From contig JAGMWG010000001.1 of assembly GCA_020744225.1 (NCBI GenBank), positions 124,001 through 188,000 on the forward strand: DNA of 64,000 nucleotides, written 5' to 3'. The notes below the pieces were generated by a model. The model made no database searches. It was not told the origin of the DNA and saw only the letters and a program-made list of their open reading frames with translations. Each line of letters starts with the position of its first letter. The stretch's first letter is position 1. A program made the translations under genes and the position numbers. Below are positions 1 through 10,331 of this stretch, in pieces. Origin of the DNA: Paraphoma chrysanthemicola. Lineage: Eukaryota > Ascomycota > Dothideomycetes > Pleosporales > Phaeosphaeriaceae.

Positions 1-1475
1 TGCCCTATTCATCCAACCCATACGTGCATGCTACGACAGAAGCAATTGTACCGTCGCTTTCAGCCTTCTTAATGCGTCCCTGGTTCACTCGACGTTGGAT
101 TCTTCAGGAAGTCTTGCTTCCCCGTGCGGTGACAATTCATTGTGGACATCATTCAATACCATGGGTATGGTTGCGCGATGGAATAACGCGACTACATCAC
201 ACCTACGTTGAGAGCAAGAACTCAGCACAAGATATGTCGCAGATGCCTGTAGAAGTTCTTCATACACTGGAAAGTGTAACATCGATCGCAAGCAAAGACA
301 AAGAGCTATCTATCATTGCACTGCTGTTTGAACATCACGCTAGCCAATGTAAGGATGAACGAGACCGTGTGTTTGCACTCTATGGGCTGCTACCATGGCG
401 CACTGGAACTGAATTTGAAGAGTTGGGGTTATGTCCTGTCTACTACTCGGAACACTTCACCTCAACGTACACGTGGCTGGCGACAACAGCTGTCCGTAAA
501 CATCGTGGATTGGGTATATTGAACCATACGCTAGCCTTTGGAAGTCTGGCAGCACAAGACACAAGCTGGTCTTCATGGATTCCCGCCTGGAATAAGTCAA
601 GGAGATCGCGAAGACCTCCGAAGTTGGGCAGTATAACGCAACAAGTGTCCTTACCGGATCCACATGACTTGAATTTAAATTTACCGAGCCTGGATGGGCT
701 TCCCATACTCCGCGTGGATGGTGAGCTTCACCCCATAACAGAGACGCTGGACGTTCACCAGGGCGGAGGAGTCTTGGAGCACTTCAAGAGATTTCTCCGA
801 CGTCAGTATGACGACAACAGAGAAGAGCACATTATATACAGGAAGATCGTGAACTATCTACTCATTGAGAGCATCAGTGTCTCGAGCGGCTTCTACGACC
901 GTCCCGAATTCAATGTAGATTCAGTTTTTCCTGCGGGGTTTGCGTCGATCCGCAACCGCGACCGCGTAGACTTCGATGTTGACTTCGGTCTCACTTCAGG
1001 GCTTTTGATGAAGTCCGGGCCATCCCCCGATTCTCGAAATTCGGATAAGAATAGAAGAGTCCTTATCTACGGAGCCTTACGAGTCATGTTCGACTCTGCT
1101 CTGTATCCGCAATCCGAGGTCGACTTTTTGTTCTCGAGTAAGGCTCTACACGAAGAGATTGACCGACTATGCGAAGGAAATACTGTCTTCTTCCATGAAT
1201 GCGGTGGTAGATCTATCCCTGGTATATCATTCAACTGTGTTCAACCTGGAGATAGCGTTTTTCGACTGCTGCACAGCTGGAACCTGAAAAGTGGCAGCTT
1301 TGCGCTCGCGGTTCGGCCGCTCGTCACCGGATCGGGACCTGAGCAATTAACGACACAGTACCATCGCTTAGTTGGATGCTGTCTAGACGTGAACGCATGG
1401 CTAACGAAGTTTAAGAATCTCAATAAGGACAAAATTCTGCCCGCCAACAAGCGGACCTACGTCGACATAGTCTGA
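1..1475 (+). CDS. HET domain protein, 5'-truncated by window edge
   Basis: This is the C-terminal part of a heterokaryon-incompatibility (HET) protein, a family that mediates non-self recognition and cell death after fusion of unlike hyphae. The frame is open from base 3, with no ATG before the conserved core, so the start and the N-terminal HET motifs lie left of the window. The visible part has the HET signature RPWFTRRWILQEV followed by HCGHH and the later block KDERDRVFALYGLL. The protein then runs about 300 more residues in a variable C-terminal region and stops at 1475. It is clearly paralogous to the next gene (RPWFARRWILQEV, SDERDRLFALYGLV), so the two look like a tandem duplication. 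The specific recognition partner cannot be told from sequence. Confidence 0.88.
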   Translation, partial: PYSSNPYVHATTEAIVPSLSAFLMRPWFTRRWILQEVLLPRAVTIHCGHHSIPWVWLRDGITRLHHTYVESKNSAQDMSQMPVEVLHTLESVTSIASKDKELSIIALLFEHHASQCKDERDRVFALYGLLPWRTGTEFEELGLCPVYYSEHFTSTYTWLATTAVRKHRGLGILNHTLAFGSLAAQDTSWSSWIPAWNKSRRSRRPPKLGSITQQVSLPDPHDLNLNLPSLDGLPILRVDGELHPITETLDVHQGGGVLEHFKRFLRRQYDDNREEHIIYRKIVNYLLIESISVSSGFYDRPEFNVDSVFPAGFASIRNRDRVDFDVDFGLTSGLLMKSGPSPDSRNSDKNRRVLIYGALRVMFDSALYPQSEVDFLFSSKALHEEIDRLCEGNTVFFHECGGRSIPGISFNCVQPGDSVFRLLHSWNLKSGSFALAVRPLVTGSGPEQLTTQYHRLVGCCLDVNAWLTKFKNLNKDKILPANKRTYVDIV

Positions 1476-1944
1476 AGCAGTCCAATATTCACATAGAGTA
1501 GATACAATTTGTTTTGTCCAGCTCTTGGCTGTGATCACAATGCGTTATTGCTGGGTGGGAAGCCATAATTTCTGGCTGCCTACGTTCTGTCTTTTGCTCA
1601 ATCATCACTTCCTACCCTTCACGAGTCCTAGCAACGCGGATATCATGCACGCCACGGCATAAGATGTCCTTAGTCTTCCCACAAGCTCTATTAGCGAATC
1701 TCGATTGCCGCATCACGAAATGTACCAACATTGGGGGTAAATCTGTTTGAGGATAAGCTGACATTATCGCATACTGCAGCGGGGCTGCTGCTGACCGGTA
1801 AGAGTAGGCAGCCTCGCCTGTAAGTCGTGATGGCGGGGTTCTTGCATGCACAGTCCTTCATTCCAACATCAACAACTCCGGAAGTCCATAGACTATCGTG
1901 CTTCTCCACGGCGAGAAGGATCGCAAAAATAGGTAGTCCAAAAG
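1476..1944. other. Intergenic, tandem HET genes
   Basis: This is the spacer between the two HET genes. It must hold the terminator of the first and the promoter of the second. I see no supported gene, and the small ORFs on either strand are not conserved-looking. Confidence 0.5.
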
Positions 1945-3927
1945 ATGGACGACAAGGTGATGACCACCGATTGGACGCAAGACGCGGCACACATACAACG
2001 GAAACTGGCATCTCCCACGGACGCCATCATGTCGACATACAGATACCGTCCTATAGTATCCGACGAGGAAATACGAGTACTCAGACTGGAACCGGCTGCC
2101 AATTTCGCCGATCCGCTCGTCGGCAGTCTGTTTGTGCGAACGATCCACGATGCATGCGATCCACTGAACCCAACGGCGACCTATCATTGTGTCTCTTACT
2201 GCTGGGGCAATTCCGAGACGACACATTCGATACAATGCGATGATCAAAGTCTCTGGATCACATCAAACGTCGATGAGATGCTGCGATATCTACGGAAACC
2301 TTCTACGTACAGGAATCTCTGGATAGACGCTATTTGCATAAACCAGTCCGATGATATCGAGAAAGCCAGTCAAGTTGGCTGCATGGGTCTTATTTATGCA
2401 CGTGCAGAAAAAGTAGACATCTGGCTTGGTCCTGCAGCGCCCGAGGATAATATCAGCCAAGTATTCTCTATCTTGCGCAATCGCGCTTTGGATCTGCACG
2501 AACGGGAAGCCACAAATCCGAACCCTGCCCCTGAAATATTTTTGGCCCCTGTATTATCTTTTCTCGAACGACCATGGTTTGCCCGGCGCTGGATTCTGCA
2601 GGAAGTGAAGCTCGCTCGTGCTGCAAGGGCTCATTGTGGAGAACATCACCTTTCCTGGAATCGGCTCCGAGATGGCCTGGCAGGACTCAAACGCGATTTC
2701 CTTCGGGTGCAAAATCGCCACACGAGCACAAAATCCGTTTCAATCGCTGCGGTTCAAGCACTTGAGGCAGCAGCATCGTTGCACGCGACTGGTCTGATGG
2801 TGAGGGGACCGGACATCCTCAGCCTCCTGTGGAATTATCATTCTAGTAAATGCTCGGACGAGAGAGACCGCCTATTTGCATTATATGGGTTGGTATCTAG
2901 CGATCATTCAGCAGGCGATGACGTGCTCATGCTCCTGCCATTTGAGCCATGGGAAGTATGTCCAATCGATTACTCGCGGCACTTCACCGAGATATACACT
3001 CAGCTAGCCACGGCCGCCGTGAAGAAAGGACTCGGAAGTTCTGTCTTAAGTCATTGTTTTGCCTTTGGCGTTCTCGCAGACCAGGATCCCGATTGGCCCT
3101 CATGGGTACCAAGCTGGAACATGTCAAGACAATTCCAAACAATACGGTCACGTGATAACTTCTTCTACTTTGAGGGAGATCCCGTCCGTATCGAGCAAAC
3201 CAATGAACGACCTTCCATTCATGCAAAGGGCGAAAAGTACACGATAGTAACAATTCAGAAACGTCGCGGTGAGGCCAACGAATCTGATAACACCGTACTA
3301 CAATTCTTCAGGACCTCGCTCCAAGCTGCTCTCCGCTCGAACGCGAATTGGGAGGCCAGGAAGATCATGGCTGCGCTATTGCTTCGCGGTATACACACTT
3401 TAGACTCGCAATACGATAGTGAGGTTAGCATCCAGTCAATTTTCACGCAAAAATCTGGAAACGCTCGCGAAGGATATTCATGGAGCAATGAATTCGATCA
3501 GATTCGCGTTCTGATGGAAGAAATTGAAGGAAAGACCCTCCTAAGAGATTCTGCTGGCTCTTACAATGGATCACTCTTTGGCCGTGACATTGACACAGCT
3601 TTTAAAGACTGTACACTTCTGCGATACAGTCTTTACGGAACTGAAGCCCCTGCCATTGCATTTGGAGACATTACGACTGGGGACTACATCTTCCGCTCGG
3701 CCGGCTCAGAGACTGAATGGCGCAAGTCAACCACTGCGCTCATTATACGGCCACAAAAGCCCCACAACTTTGCCCGCCATTCCTCCCCCGAAATATATCG
3801 CATTGTCGGCTTCTGTTTGGACTGCTACGAAATGGCTGACGCCCTCAGCATCCATTCTAGCCATGCAAGGCTACTCGGCTTTACAAACTTTTTAATGCAT
3901 CCACGCGAATCTGTTACTATATTCTGA
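1945..3927 (+). CDS. HET domain protein (660 aa)
   Basis: This is a full-length single-exon HET protein, probably cytosolic and acting in vegetative incompatibility. Recognisable HET blocks in order are YHCVSYCWGN (about residues 80-89), LWIDAICINQ (125-134), AEKVDIWLGPA (154-164) and RPWFARRWILQEV (209-221), then CSDERDRLFALYGLV near residue 305. The remaining half is a variable region ending in a motif resembling the end of the upstream paralogue (IYRIVGFCLDC here, YHRLVGCCLDV there). The start at 1945 is the first in-frame ATG; an internal ATG at 2029 (MSTYRYRP) is equally close to the conserved core and may be the true start. It lies about 470 bp downstream of its paralogue on the same strand. 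No NACHT, STAND or repeat domain is visible, so this is a stand-alone HET protein. Confidence 0.92.
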   Translation: MDDKVMTTDWTQDAAHIQRKLASPTDAIMSTYRYRPIVSDEEIRVLRLEPAANFADPLVGSLFVRTIHDACDPLNPTATYHCVSYCWGNSETTHSIQCDDQSLWITSNVDEMLRYLRKPSTYRNLWIDAICINQSDDIEKASQVGCMGLIYARAEKVDIWLGPAAPEDNISQVFSILRNRALDLHEREATNPNPAPEIFLAPVLSFLERPWFARRWILQEVKLARAARAHCGEHHLSWNRLRDGLAGLKRDFLRVQNRHTSTKSVSIAAVQALEAAASLHATGLMVRGPDILSLLWNYHSSKCSDERDRLFALYGLVSSDHSAGDDVLMLLPFEPWEVCPIDYSRHFTEIYTQLATAAVKKGLGSSVLSHCFAFGVLADQDPDWPSWVPSWNMSRQFQTIRSRDNFFYFEGDPVRIEQTNERPSIHAKGEKYTIVTIQKRRGEANESDNTVLQFFRTSLQAALRSNANWEARKIMAALLLRGIHTLDSQYDSEVSIQSIFTQKSGNAREGYSWSNEFDQIRVLMEEIEGKTLLRDSAGSYNGSLFGRDIDTAFKDCTLLRYSLYGTEAPAIAFGDITTGDYIFRSAGSETEWRKSTTALIIRPQKPHNFARHSSPEIYRIVGFCLDCYEMADALSIHSSHARLLGFTNFLMHPRESVTIF

Positions 3928-4442
3928 GCGGAGCCCACTTTGACGTCTCCCTCACCCACTAAATCTGCCCCATGGGGCTGCTGTACGGGCTCTCCGGTTG
4001 TTTCGAGTTCTTATTGACATGCAAGGTTTCGGACGACATTCGCAAAGAGGTCAAAAGCAAATACTAATCGAAATGCAAAAGACGAATTCGGCCGGTAGTT
4101 TACAGGCCATCGTATTGTGGATCAGCACGGAGGGTGTTGGCAGATGAGTGTCGCATCGTTGTTCGCTGGTGGTTCGATCTCATCCTCCAAACCAACGTCA
4201 CGCCATTGGATCTTACGACCGACCACACCACTACAACGGCAGCCGTAGGAACAAGATGACACGCCCGTCAGAGGATACGAAGACTAAGTATAAGGGGACA
4301 GCTTTCATGTTGACTATACGCTCTAAAAAACTATCTTTCGTGTGCAATAACCTCTCGCATCACGCTTTGCATCTAGCATCAACCGTTGACCAGAACCCAC
4401 GCACGAGTTTTACACGAGAGCGAAGAGTCCAAAATCCACACA
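3928..4442. other. Intergenic
   Basis: This spacer lies between the HET gene and the protoglobin-like gene. It contains short overlapping ORFs only. A GGTTCGATCTC string near 4172 resembles a tRNA B box, but no cloverleaf can be built around it. Confidence 0.45.
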
Positions 4443-5356
4443 ATGGCTCCACTAAGTCGCCGTCCGATGCAGCATATCGATCGCAAAGAACTCTACACAA
4501 ACCTCGAGACCAGGATACAATACCTACATTCCTTCCTCGACTTTAGCTCTCGTACGCAACCCATCCACTTCCATGCTACACGTATACTCACACCCCAAAA
4601 GGCGATATCGAAGCCCTAACCAGCGGCGCAAAATACATCAAAGCCCTCATCCCCGCCATCGTCAACATCGTCTACAAGAAACTCCTACAATACGACATCA
4701 CAGCGCGCGCCTTCGAAACACGCTCTACATCCTTCTCCGGCCCCGTCGACCCCAACTTGACCGAAAACTCGCCGCAGATTTTGCACCGCAAAATGTTCCT
4801 GCGAGGGTACTTGACCAAATTATGTTCCGACCCCACCAAAATGGAGTTTTGGGAATACTTGGACAAAGTCGGCATGATGCACGTCGGGCAAGGCCGTGTT
4901 CACCCATTACATGTCGAGTATGTGCATATCGGCGTCACGTTGTCATTCATCCAGGATGTTATGATTGAAGCGATACTTTCGCATCCGCGGATGAAGATGG
5001 ACAAGAAGATTGCGCTGGTGAAAGCGCTGAGTAAGGTGATTTGGATCCAGAATGATTTGTTTGCAAAGTGGTATGTGAGGGATGGAGATGAGTTTGAAGA
5101 GGAGGTGCTGGTGCCGGAGATTGAGCCTGAAGGGTATTTGCATGGGAGGAAGATTCTGCATGATGGGAGTGAGAGCGAGAGTGATATTGATGAGGCGTTG
5201 AAAGGGGAGGGCTGTCCGTTTGCGAGTTTGGGGAGTGGGATAGAGGGAGATGTGGTGGATGGTGTGAAGGATATGAAACTGGGCGCATCACCATCTGAGG
5301 GCGGTCATGGAGCATTTCCTGTGCCCCCGAGTTCGTTACCGCGATCGGTCAGTTAG
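4443..5356 (+). CDS. Protoglobin-like (globin-sensor fold) protein
   Basis: This is a predicted haem-binding protein of the protoglobin / globin-coupled-sensor globin family, about 287 aa after splicing. Exon 1 is 4443-4551 and exon 2 is 4602-5356; the 50-nt intron runs from GTACGC to AAAAG, and joining in phase restores a continuous helix-rich sequence. The globin region spans roughly residues 15-200, with helices around ALIPAIVNIVYKKLL, MEFWEYLDKVGMMH and HVEYVHIGVTLSFIQDVMIE. His145 (VHIGV) and His140 (LHVEY) are the candidates for the proximal haem ligand. No kinase, cyclase or methyl-acceptor domain follows. The C-terminal 80 residues are acidic, low complexity and end in a Pro/Ser-rich tail. 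Fungal single-domain protoglobins are known as a family but their role (O2, NO or CO sensing) is poorly established, so the function here is inference. Confidence 0.82.
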
Positions 5357-7010
5357 ACAGCATTTCTACGCATTGATTTATGCGTGTAAGAATTTCATGT
5401 ACAGTACTATCTGGGCGTTGGTGTTGCGATATTTTGTAATCACGGGGGCTCGGAGCTTTCACCGGAGACACGGCTAGAGAGCGGGTGGGACCGGAATCTA
5501 GCCAATACTCTAATGGCACGCTTTTCGAACCGGAAGGACAACCGGATCCGCAGCTTAGCCGCATCATATCATCGTGACGAGGCGCGATTTTGCTTGTGCT
5601 TGCTGCGATCGATCGCGGCGTGGTTGCATGCGAGCAATTTATTCGACAAATGGCGCAAAACTTACCACCTGCATGGAAGAAATTTTTCAGATCACATGAT
5701 GATGTCGCGATCTTTGCCATTCAGACAGCCATGTTGGTGTTGAAGTTCTGTGCGTTTCAACGTGGCTTGCGCAGGCGAGCGAGTGGACCGGCCTAGTGGC
5801 CCAGACATGCGTAGCGCCTTGGCAGCCGTTCTCAATCAATCATGACAAACCCTGTAACCTGCGCAAGGAGGTGCTGTGTTGCGCGGCCTGGGCAACACCA
5901 ACATGGCATCAAAGGACAGGTCGCGACAATAATAGCAAACACTGTCCGTGGTGGCAAGCGTGTGACTCAAGCACTTTTGTAAAGTCTCACATCTGAGCAA
6001 GTAATTTCATATCCCGCCTGCGACCAAGAAAACAAAACAAGAAACGTGCGCGCCATGCATCTGATAACGACAGCTGGATGGTGTTGTCGCAAAGTATGGC
6101 CGCGGGGTCCCGGCATGACATAACCACCACCACGACGCTGAGACAGTTTGACTCGTCCAACGTTTGCTGGCAAAGTTTAGTCTATGCGCCGCAGCCAAGG
6201 GCCCCAGTATGATGTAGAGATGCGCGGCCCTAAAGATTCCGGTGACGGAGCGCAACCAGAAGGGCACACTGCACGCAGCGCGATGCAAACGGCAGGGCAC
6301 TCGATCACAAGCCAGATGAAGGGCTGCGATAATCGCTGATGATGTATTACTCTGCTGTGCCAACAGATTCCACGGCTTTTCGAGAATGAGACATAGGGCC
6401 AGGCGCCAATCAGGGGCTGCGCACCCCAGTCGTGGTTGCGCCATTGCAGTTAGCCTAATCTTAGCGCGCCTGCAGGCCGTGGAACTCCAGAGGGGAGCGA
6501 CTCCCCCCATCTTCAAGTTCGTCGCTGCCTTCACTGGAAACACCCAACAACAAACCGCATTTTCACGCGACTCCCCCCTTCTTCGCCCACCACCCCCATT
6601 AAACGGCCTCCTGCAGCACTGCACAGCTGCAGCGTCCCCGTTTCTTGCAGGCTCCCCTTTTATTTCCCAGCTTTTCGCGCTGGTGCGGCTGTTATCCCTT
6701 CGCCTGCTGTGTCCGGTAGATCTTCGCAACACCTTGCAGCTGCCTACCACCACCACTACCACCACCACGTCACCCCACAACAGCTTAACTGCTTGTTGTT
6801 GCCCTTCATCCACTCCCTCGTGTACACTTAATATACCCTACTGCTTGTAATATTCCGCTTTTTCGTCTTCATTTTCGAGTGCGCGCTGTTTGCCGCCACT
6901 GCTGCGACGTCATTCTGCAGCCTTCTAGCTCCCGGACTTACATGCGCAATACACCCGCCACGACAGATGAGCGCCGTGTCCTCTAGGCAACCACTTCCAC
7001 TTCTCTCACC
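5357..7010. other. Long intergenic / 5' region of AHC1-like gene
   Basis: This stretch of about 1.65 kb has no gene I can support. The right half (about 6500-7000) is pyrimidine-rich on the + strand with an imperfect CCA microsatellite near 6745-6768, typical of a fungal promoter and 5' UTR for the gene starting at 7011. A long opposite-strand ORF at 6007-6813 is low-complexity and does not resemble a protein. Confidence 0.45.
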
Positions 7011-8921
7011 ATGCAGTCCATGTTCCGCCTCCCTTGGAGTACGGAGTCGCCTGGCGACAAGATCATGGAGAAGTCGACATTGCACAAGTCAAGACCGCTG
7101 CCGGTTGTCGAGATGCCAAACTTCATGAACAAACTCAAGCGGAAAGGGACCAACAGTCCCGAGCCGGCATCGGCACAGCATGCGCACGTAGTGAAGAAGT
7201 GGAAGGGGGCGCATGGTGAGGTGAAGCCTGCAGTGTTTGCGAATGGAAGTGCGACCTCGATGACTGGAGTGATTTCAGAGCCTGCAAAGTTTGCGACTGC
7301 GCAAGACGCGCCCAAGGCCGCTCCTGCAGATGTCCTGGAGTCGCGGCCGAAGGCGCAGCCATCGCGGAAAGAAGGCCCAAGCAAGAGCAAGGTACCAAAG
7401 GCGCAGAAGCCAGCTGCCAAATCCGAGTCCGTCAACTCCCCAGCGACGGCCATGGACTCTGGTTTGACGCCTGTGCAACAAGCGATCGAGGCGCAAATCG
7501 ACATGGAGATTTTGCTCAAGCACAACGAGCTTCGTTTGATTGAGCAAGAACTCGCCAAGTGTCAAGTTGCACTCGAGCAGCTGCGGCGATGCGCCCTGAT
7601 TCCCTTCCCTGGATCTGAAGGCTTGTCAGAGGATCTCAGCCTTGGGATCGGCGCCTCTCTGCGGCCTGCTTCTGGCCTCACTACGCCTCAGTATGCTGCT
7701 CCTTGGGGAGTTACAGACGGTCCGTACACTCGCCACTACGCCAAATGGCTGATTTCGGATTCCAAGTTTGACCCCATCTCGGAGCGCGCACTTGCGCAGC
7801 AGGCTCACGGTTACTTTGGCGTTGGTGAGGGCAGGACGACGCGCGGCAGTTTCGGTGACTTTGGGTCAGCGAACAGAGCCCGTACGTCGAGAACTTCGAC
7901 TGGAATGTTGAAGCTCGCGCCCCTCGGTGAAACTCCAGCACCTGCGCCAAAGATCGATCCCCTGCTGCACAAGCGCTCTACGGATGGTCAATGGGTCCGG
8001 CTCTACTGCGCCAAGTGCGAGCACAGCAACTTTTCCAACACCCAGGGCTTCCTCAACCACTGCCGTATTAAGCACAACCAGGTCTTCAAGAGCCACGACC
8101 AGGCAGCCATCGCTTGTGGTGTTCCCGTGGACGTCAACGAGGTCGGCAATCCAGTCACCGCAACTGAACCGGTCAACACCCCAGCTGCAAGCGCCACGCC
8201 TGCTGTCACCTTCCCTGTCCCGACAACTCCCGGCAACGTGCATCCTTTGGCAACACAGGTAGTCCCGCCCAGCCTAGCAAAGGACGTTCACCGTGAGCAC
8301 CCTGACGCACCACGTGACACTCTAAAGTTGGCCACCCCAAGCAGCCTGAAGAAGTCTTCGTCGACGCCCTACTTGGAAAACCAACTCCGGAACGCAGGTT
8401 TCGCAGGTGATCTCAAGTCGCTTGTAGAGACTTCACGTGCAAAGGTTGATCTGAGCGCGATAGAAACTTCTGATGATGATTTCGCGGACACCAGCGCTCT
8501 CCCAACTCCGATCGCCACGCAGCCGCCACAGCTCGGCCGCCTCCCTGCGACCGTTCCTTCCACCACTCCCGGTCACAAGGCACCCGCCGCGCGACCTGGC
8601 AGTAAGAAGGGCATTACGCAGGGCCATGCGCGCCTTCCGCTATCGCTTCCATCGCTTGTCAAGTCTGAGAGTGGTGATTTGCTTGCTTCTCCAGTAGACC
8701 TCAGCCCTAATACAGTTGAGTCTAACCCTGGACTAGTTAGCGATCACGACGATGATGACGATGAGGAGATGGACGACGCTCACAGCCAACACGACGACCC
8801 CATGCACGATGATGTGGTTGTCGAGGACGCGAGTGATGTGGAGGGTGCGCACGAGCGGGCCAAGTCTTGTCAAGGGCTGCACGGCTGTTTTGAGAAGGGA
8901 GAGGCGAGTCGCAAGCACTAG
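7011..8921 (+). CDS. AHC1-like C2H2 zinc-finger protein (ADA HAT complex type)
   Basis: This is a probable nuclear chromatin protein of 636 aa resembling the fungal AHC1-like C2H2 family; yeast Ahc1 is a structural subunit of the ADA histone acetyltransferase complex. Residues 1-150 are basic and disordered. A charged coiled-coil lies at about 155-193 (QQAIEAQIDMEILLKHNELR and on). An atypical zinc finger sits at about 331-356, with Cys333, Cys336, His350 and His355 in YCAKCEHSNFSNTQGFLNHC. The C-terminal half is Ser/Thr/Pro-rich and includes an acidic stretch (DHDDDDDEEMDDA). The start is the ATG at 7011 following a CT-rich leader. The coding call is firm. The AHC1 assignment rests on the recognised arrangement of coiled coil plus zinc finger and is less sure. 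The last 20 codons look less protein-like, and a 3' intron there is possible. Confidence 0.75.
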   Translation: MQSMFRLPWSTESPGDKIMEKSTLHKSRPLPVVEMPNFMNKLKRKGTNSPEPASAQHAHVVKKWKGAHGEVKPAVFANGSATSMTGVISEPAKFATAQDAPKAAPADVLESRPKAQPSRKEGPSKSKVPKAQKPAAKSESVNSPATAMDSGLTPVQQAIEAQIDMEILLKHNELRLIEQELAKCQVALEQLRRCALIPFPGSEGLSEDLSLGIGASLRPASGLTTPQYAAPWGVTDGPYTRHYAKWLISDSKFDPISERALAQQAHGYFGVGEGRTTRGSFGDFGSANRARTSRTSTGMLKLAPLGETPAPAPKIDPLLHKRSTDGQWVRLYCAKCEHSNFSNTQGFLNHCRIKHNQVFKSHDQAAIACGVPVDVNEVGNPVTATEPVNTPAASATPAVTFPVPTTPGNVHPLATQVVPPSLAKDVHREHPDAPRDTLKLATPSSLKKSSSTPYLENQLRNAGFAGDLKSLVETSRAKVDLSAIETSDDDFADTSALPTPIATQPPQLGRLPATVPSTTPGHKAPAARPGSKKGITQGHARLPLSLPSLVKSESGDLLASPVDLSPNTVESNPGLVSDHDDDDDEEMDDAHSQHDDPMHDDVVVEDASDVEGAHERAKSCQGLHGCFEKGEASRKH

Positions 8922-10055
8922 GGAGCCAGTTGAGTCGGGTTTCCAGTCTTGTACGCCTCTCAGATTATCAGACGATGTTTTCTTTCCTGCCATCTCACCC
9001 TTTTGTGTTATAGATTCCCTTCCTCGAGGAACACAAGCGCTAGCAATGGGTGGATTACATTGCTGTTCAGCGCTTTCTCCTCATGTTTTTCTTTTGCATC
9101 CTTCCATCATCACCCAAGTCCCCCAAAATCTGTCACAAAATCTCATCTCTTACGTCTTCCTTTTGCGCGCGCGCGGGAACCGCTGGTTGTTCTTGCCTCG
9201 GGCGCTGGAAACGTCTGTGTATCATCATCTACTTGTACGGCAATCGGAATTATCAGTCAGGATCACAACTTGGGAAGGGGGGGCTACTGCTTTTTTTTTT
9301 TAGAATGGGTGGGTTAAGATGGTGCTGGTACACTTTAACACTGTACTAATGCATATCTGACCTGTTGTGTGGGTTGGACACAAAAGCTGCGAGTGTGGAG
9401 GAAGGAGAGGGGAAGTGGGGGAGAAGTAGAGGGTGCTTGCGTGTAGGAGGACGCGAGTGGCCTTTGTATATACTTTTAATGTTATGATGAAGAAACAAGT
9501 TTCAACAATGTTGGTATCTGAAGTTCTATGTAACGTGATGTGTATTGGTGTTAAACTGTTTGACTTGGATTCATGAGAAGATGAGAGTATCGCACAGGTT
9601 GTTCACGGCGCATCTGAAAGATCATGTAAAGTCTTAGTTCTTTCTACATGAACGTCTCTCGACCTATCGCTAGGCCCATCCCCGCCCAACACGCCAGCTA
9701 GCCGTCTACAAATATGCAGAAGATACTCCGGTCACTGGTTCTGTACCTTTCTCCTGCAAATCACCTACAAAGTCCCCGTCTCGCGAGCCAGTTGTCATGT
9801 TTTGCCTGGTAATCCGTAACGCCCTCGCTGTATGCAAATTCCCAAATTCATCCCGTCGTTGTTCGATTCCACCGGTATGCATCCATCCTATCGACTCAGC
9901 GAAACATCTTTATCGTGTATTGTGCATCGAAGTCGGTTGTTCAGCCCATGAATTCGAGTGCCTATGCATCAATAATTAGCCTCCATCTTTGCATCACCAA
10001 TCGTCCCTTCTCCCTCCCTCTTTCCCCTACCACCCTTCCCCCTTTCCTTCCTCAA
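8922..10055. other. Intergenic, convergent 3' regions
   Basis: This region lies between the 3' ends of the AHC1-like gene (+) and Ksh1 (-). It contains a T-run at about 9291-9301 and no convincing coding sequence. The ORFs at 8949-9349 are downstream shadows in likely 3' UTR. Confidence 0.45.
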
Positions 10056-10331
10056 TTAAATGAGTATAAAACTTACAGCCATGACCACACACGCAATGCT
10101 CACATACGGACTCAGCCTCTCGCCGACCCTCGCGGCCTTCCAAAAAGGGCTCACGAAATAGTTCTCCTTGTTTCGATCGATTATGCCGGGGAAGACGTAG
10201 TGCGCGTATGTCGATGTGCAGATTGTGAGGAGGATGACGAGGAGGAGGGATTGGAAGTTGAAGAGGGCGGTCTAATCCGGACGTTAGCGATCAAGTTGGG
10301 AGGAAATGGGAGGAGGGAGAGAGTGTACCAT
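10056..10331 (-). CDS. ksh1: Ksh1/Kish (TMEM167) small secretory-pathway membrane protein
   Basis: This is a 72-residue Kish-family protein, essential in yeast and required in the early secretory pathway at the Golgi. The second coding exon, 10056-10271, reads TALFNFQSLLLVILLTICTS, then the family core RVGERLSPYVSIACVVMA, ending VSFILI and a TAA stop. There are two hydrophobic segments, as in all Kish proteins, and the length matches the family. No ATG precedes this exon in frame. The only fitting model is a start codon at 10331-10329 followed at once by a 57-nt intron (10272-10328) with donor GTACAC, branch GCTAACG and acceptor TTAG. The first coding exon is then just ATG. A GTAAGT at 10076-10071 looks like a donor, but reading through gives the expected hydrophobic C-terminus, so I do not splice it. 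Confidence 0.88.

Noticed and set aside
4148..4546. A 132-codon ORF upstream of and overlapping the protoglobin start, and a tRNA-like B-box string near 4172
   Set aside because: The ORF overlaps the protoglobin first exon in another frame and has no protein-like features. No A box or cloverleaf could be built for a tRNA.
6007..6813. 268-codon minus-strand ORF
   Set aside because: Composition is low-complexity (a Val run from the CCA microsatellite, Cys/Arg-rich) and it lies in a promoter-like region with no motif.
9941..10076. A third ksh1 exon created by splicing the GTAAGT at 10076
   Set aside because: It would give a polar C-terminus (ALEFMG) through a 115-nt intron. Reading through gives the expected hydrophobic end VSFILI at the same total length.
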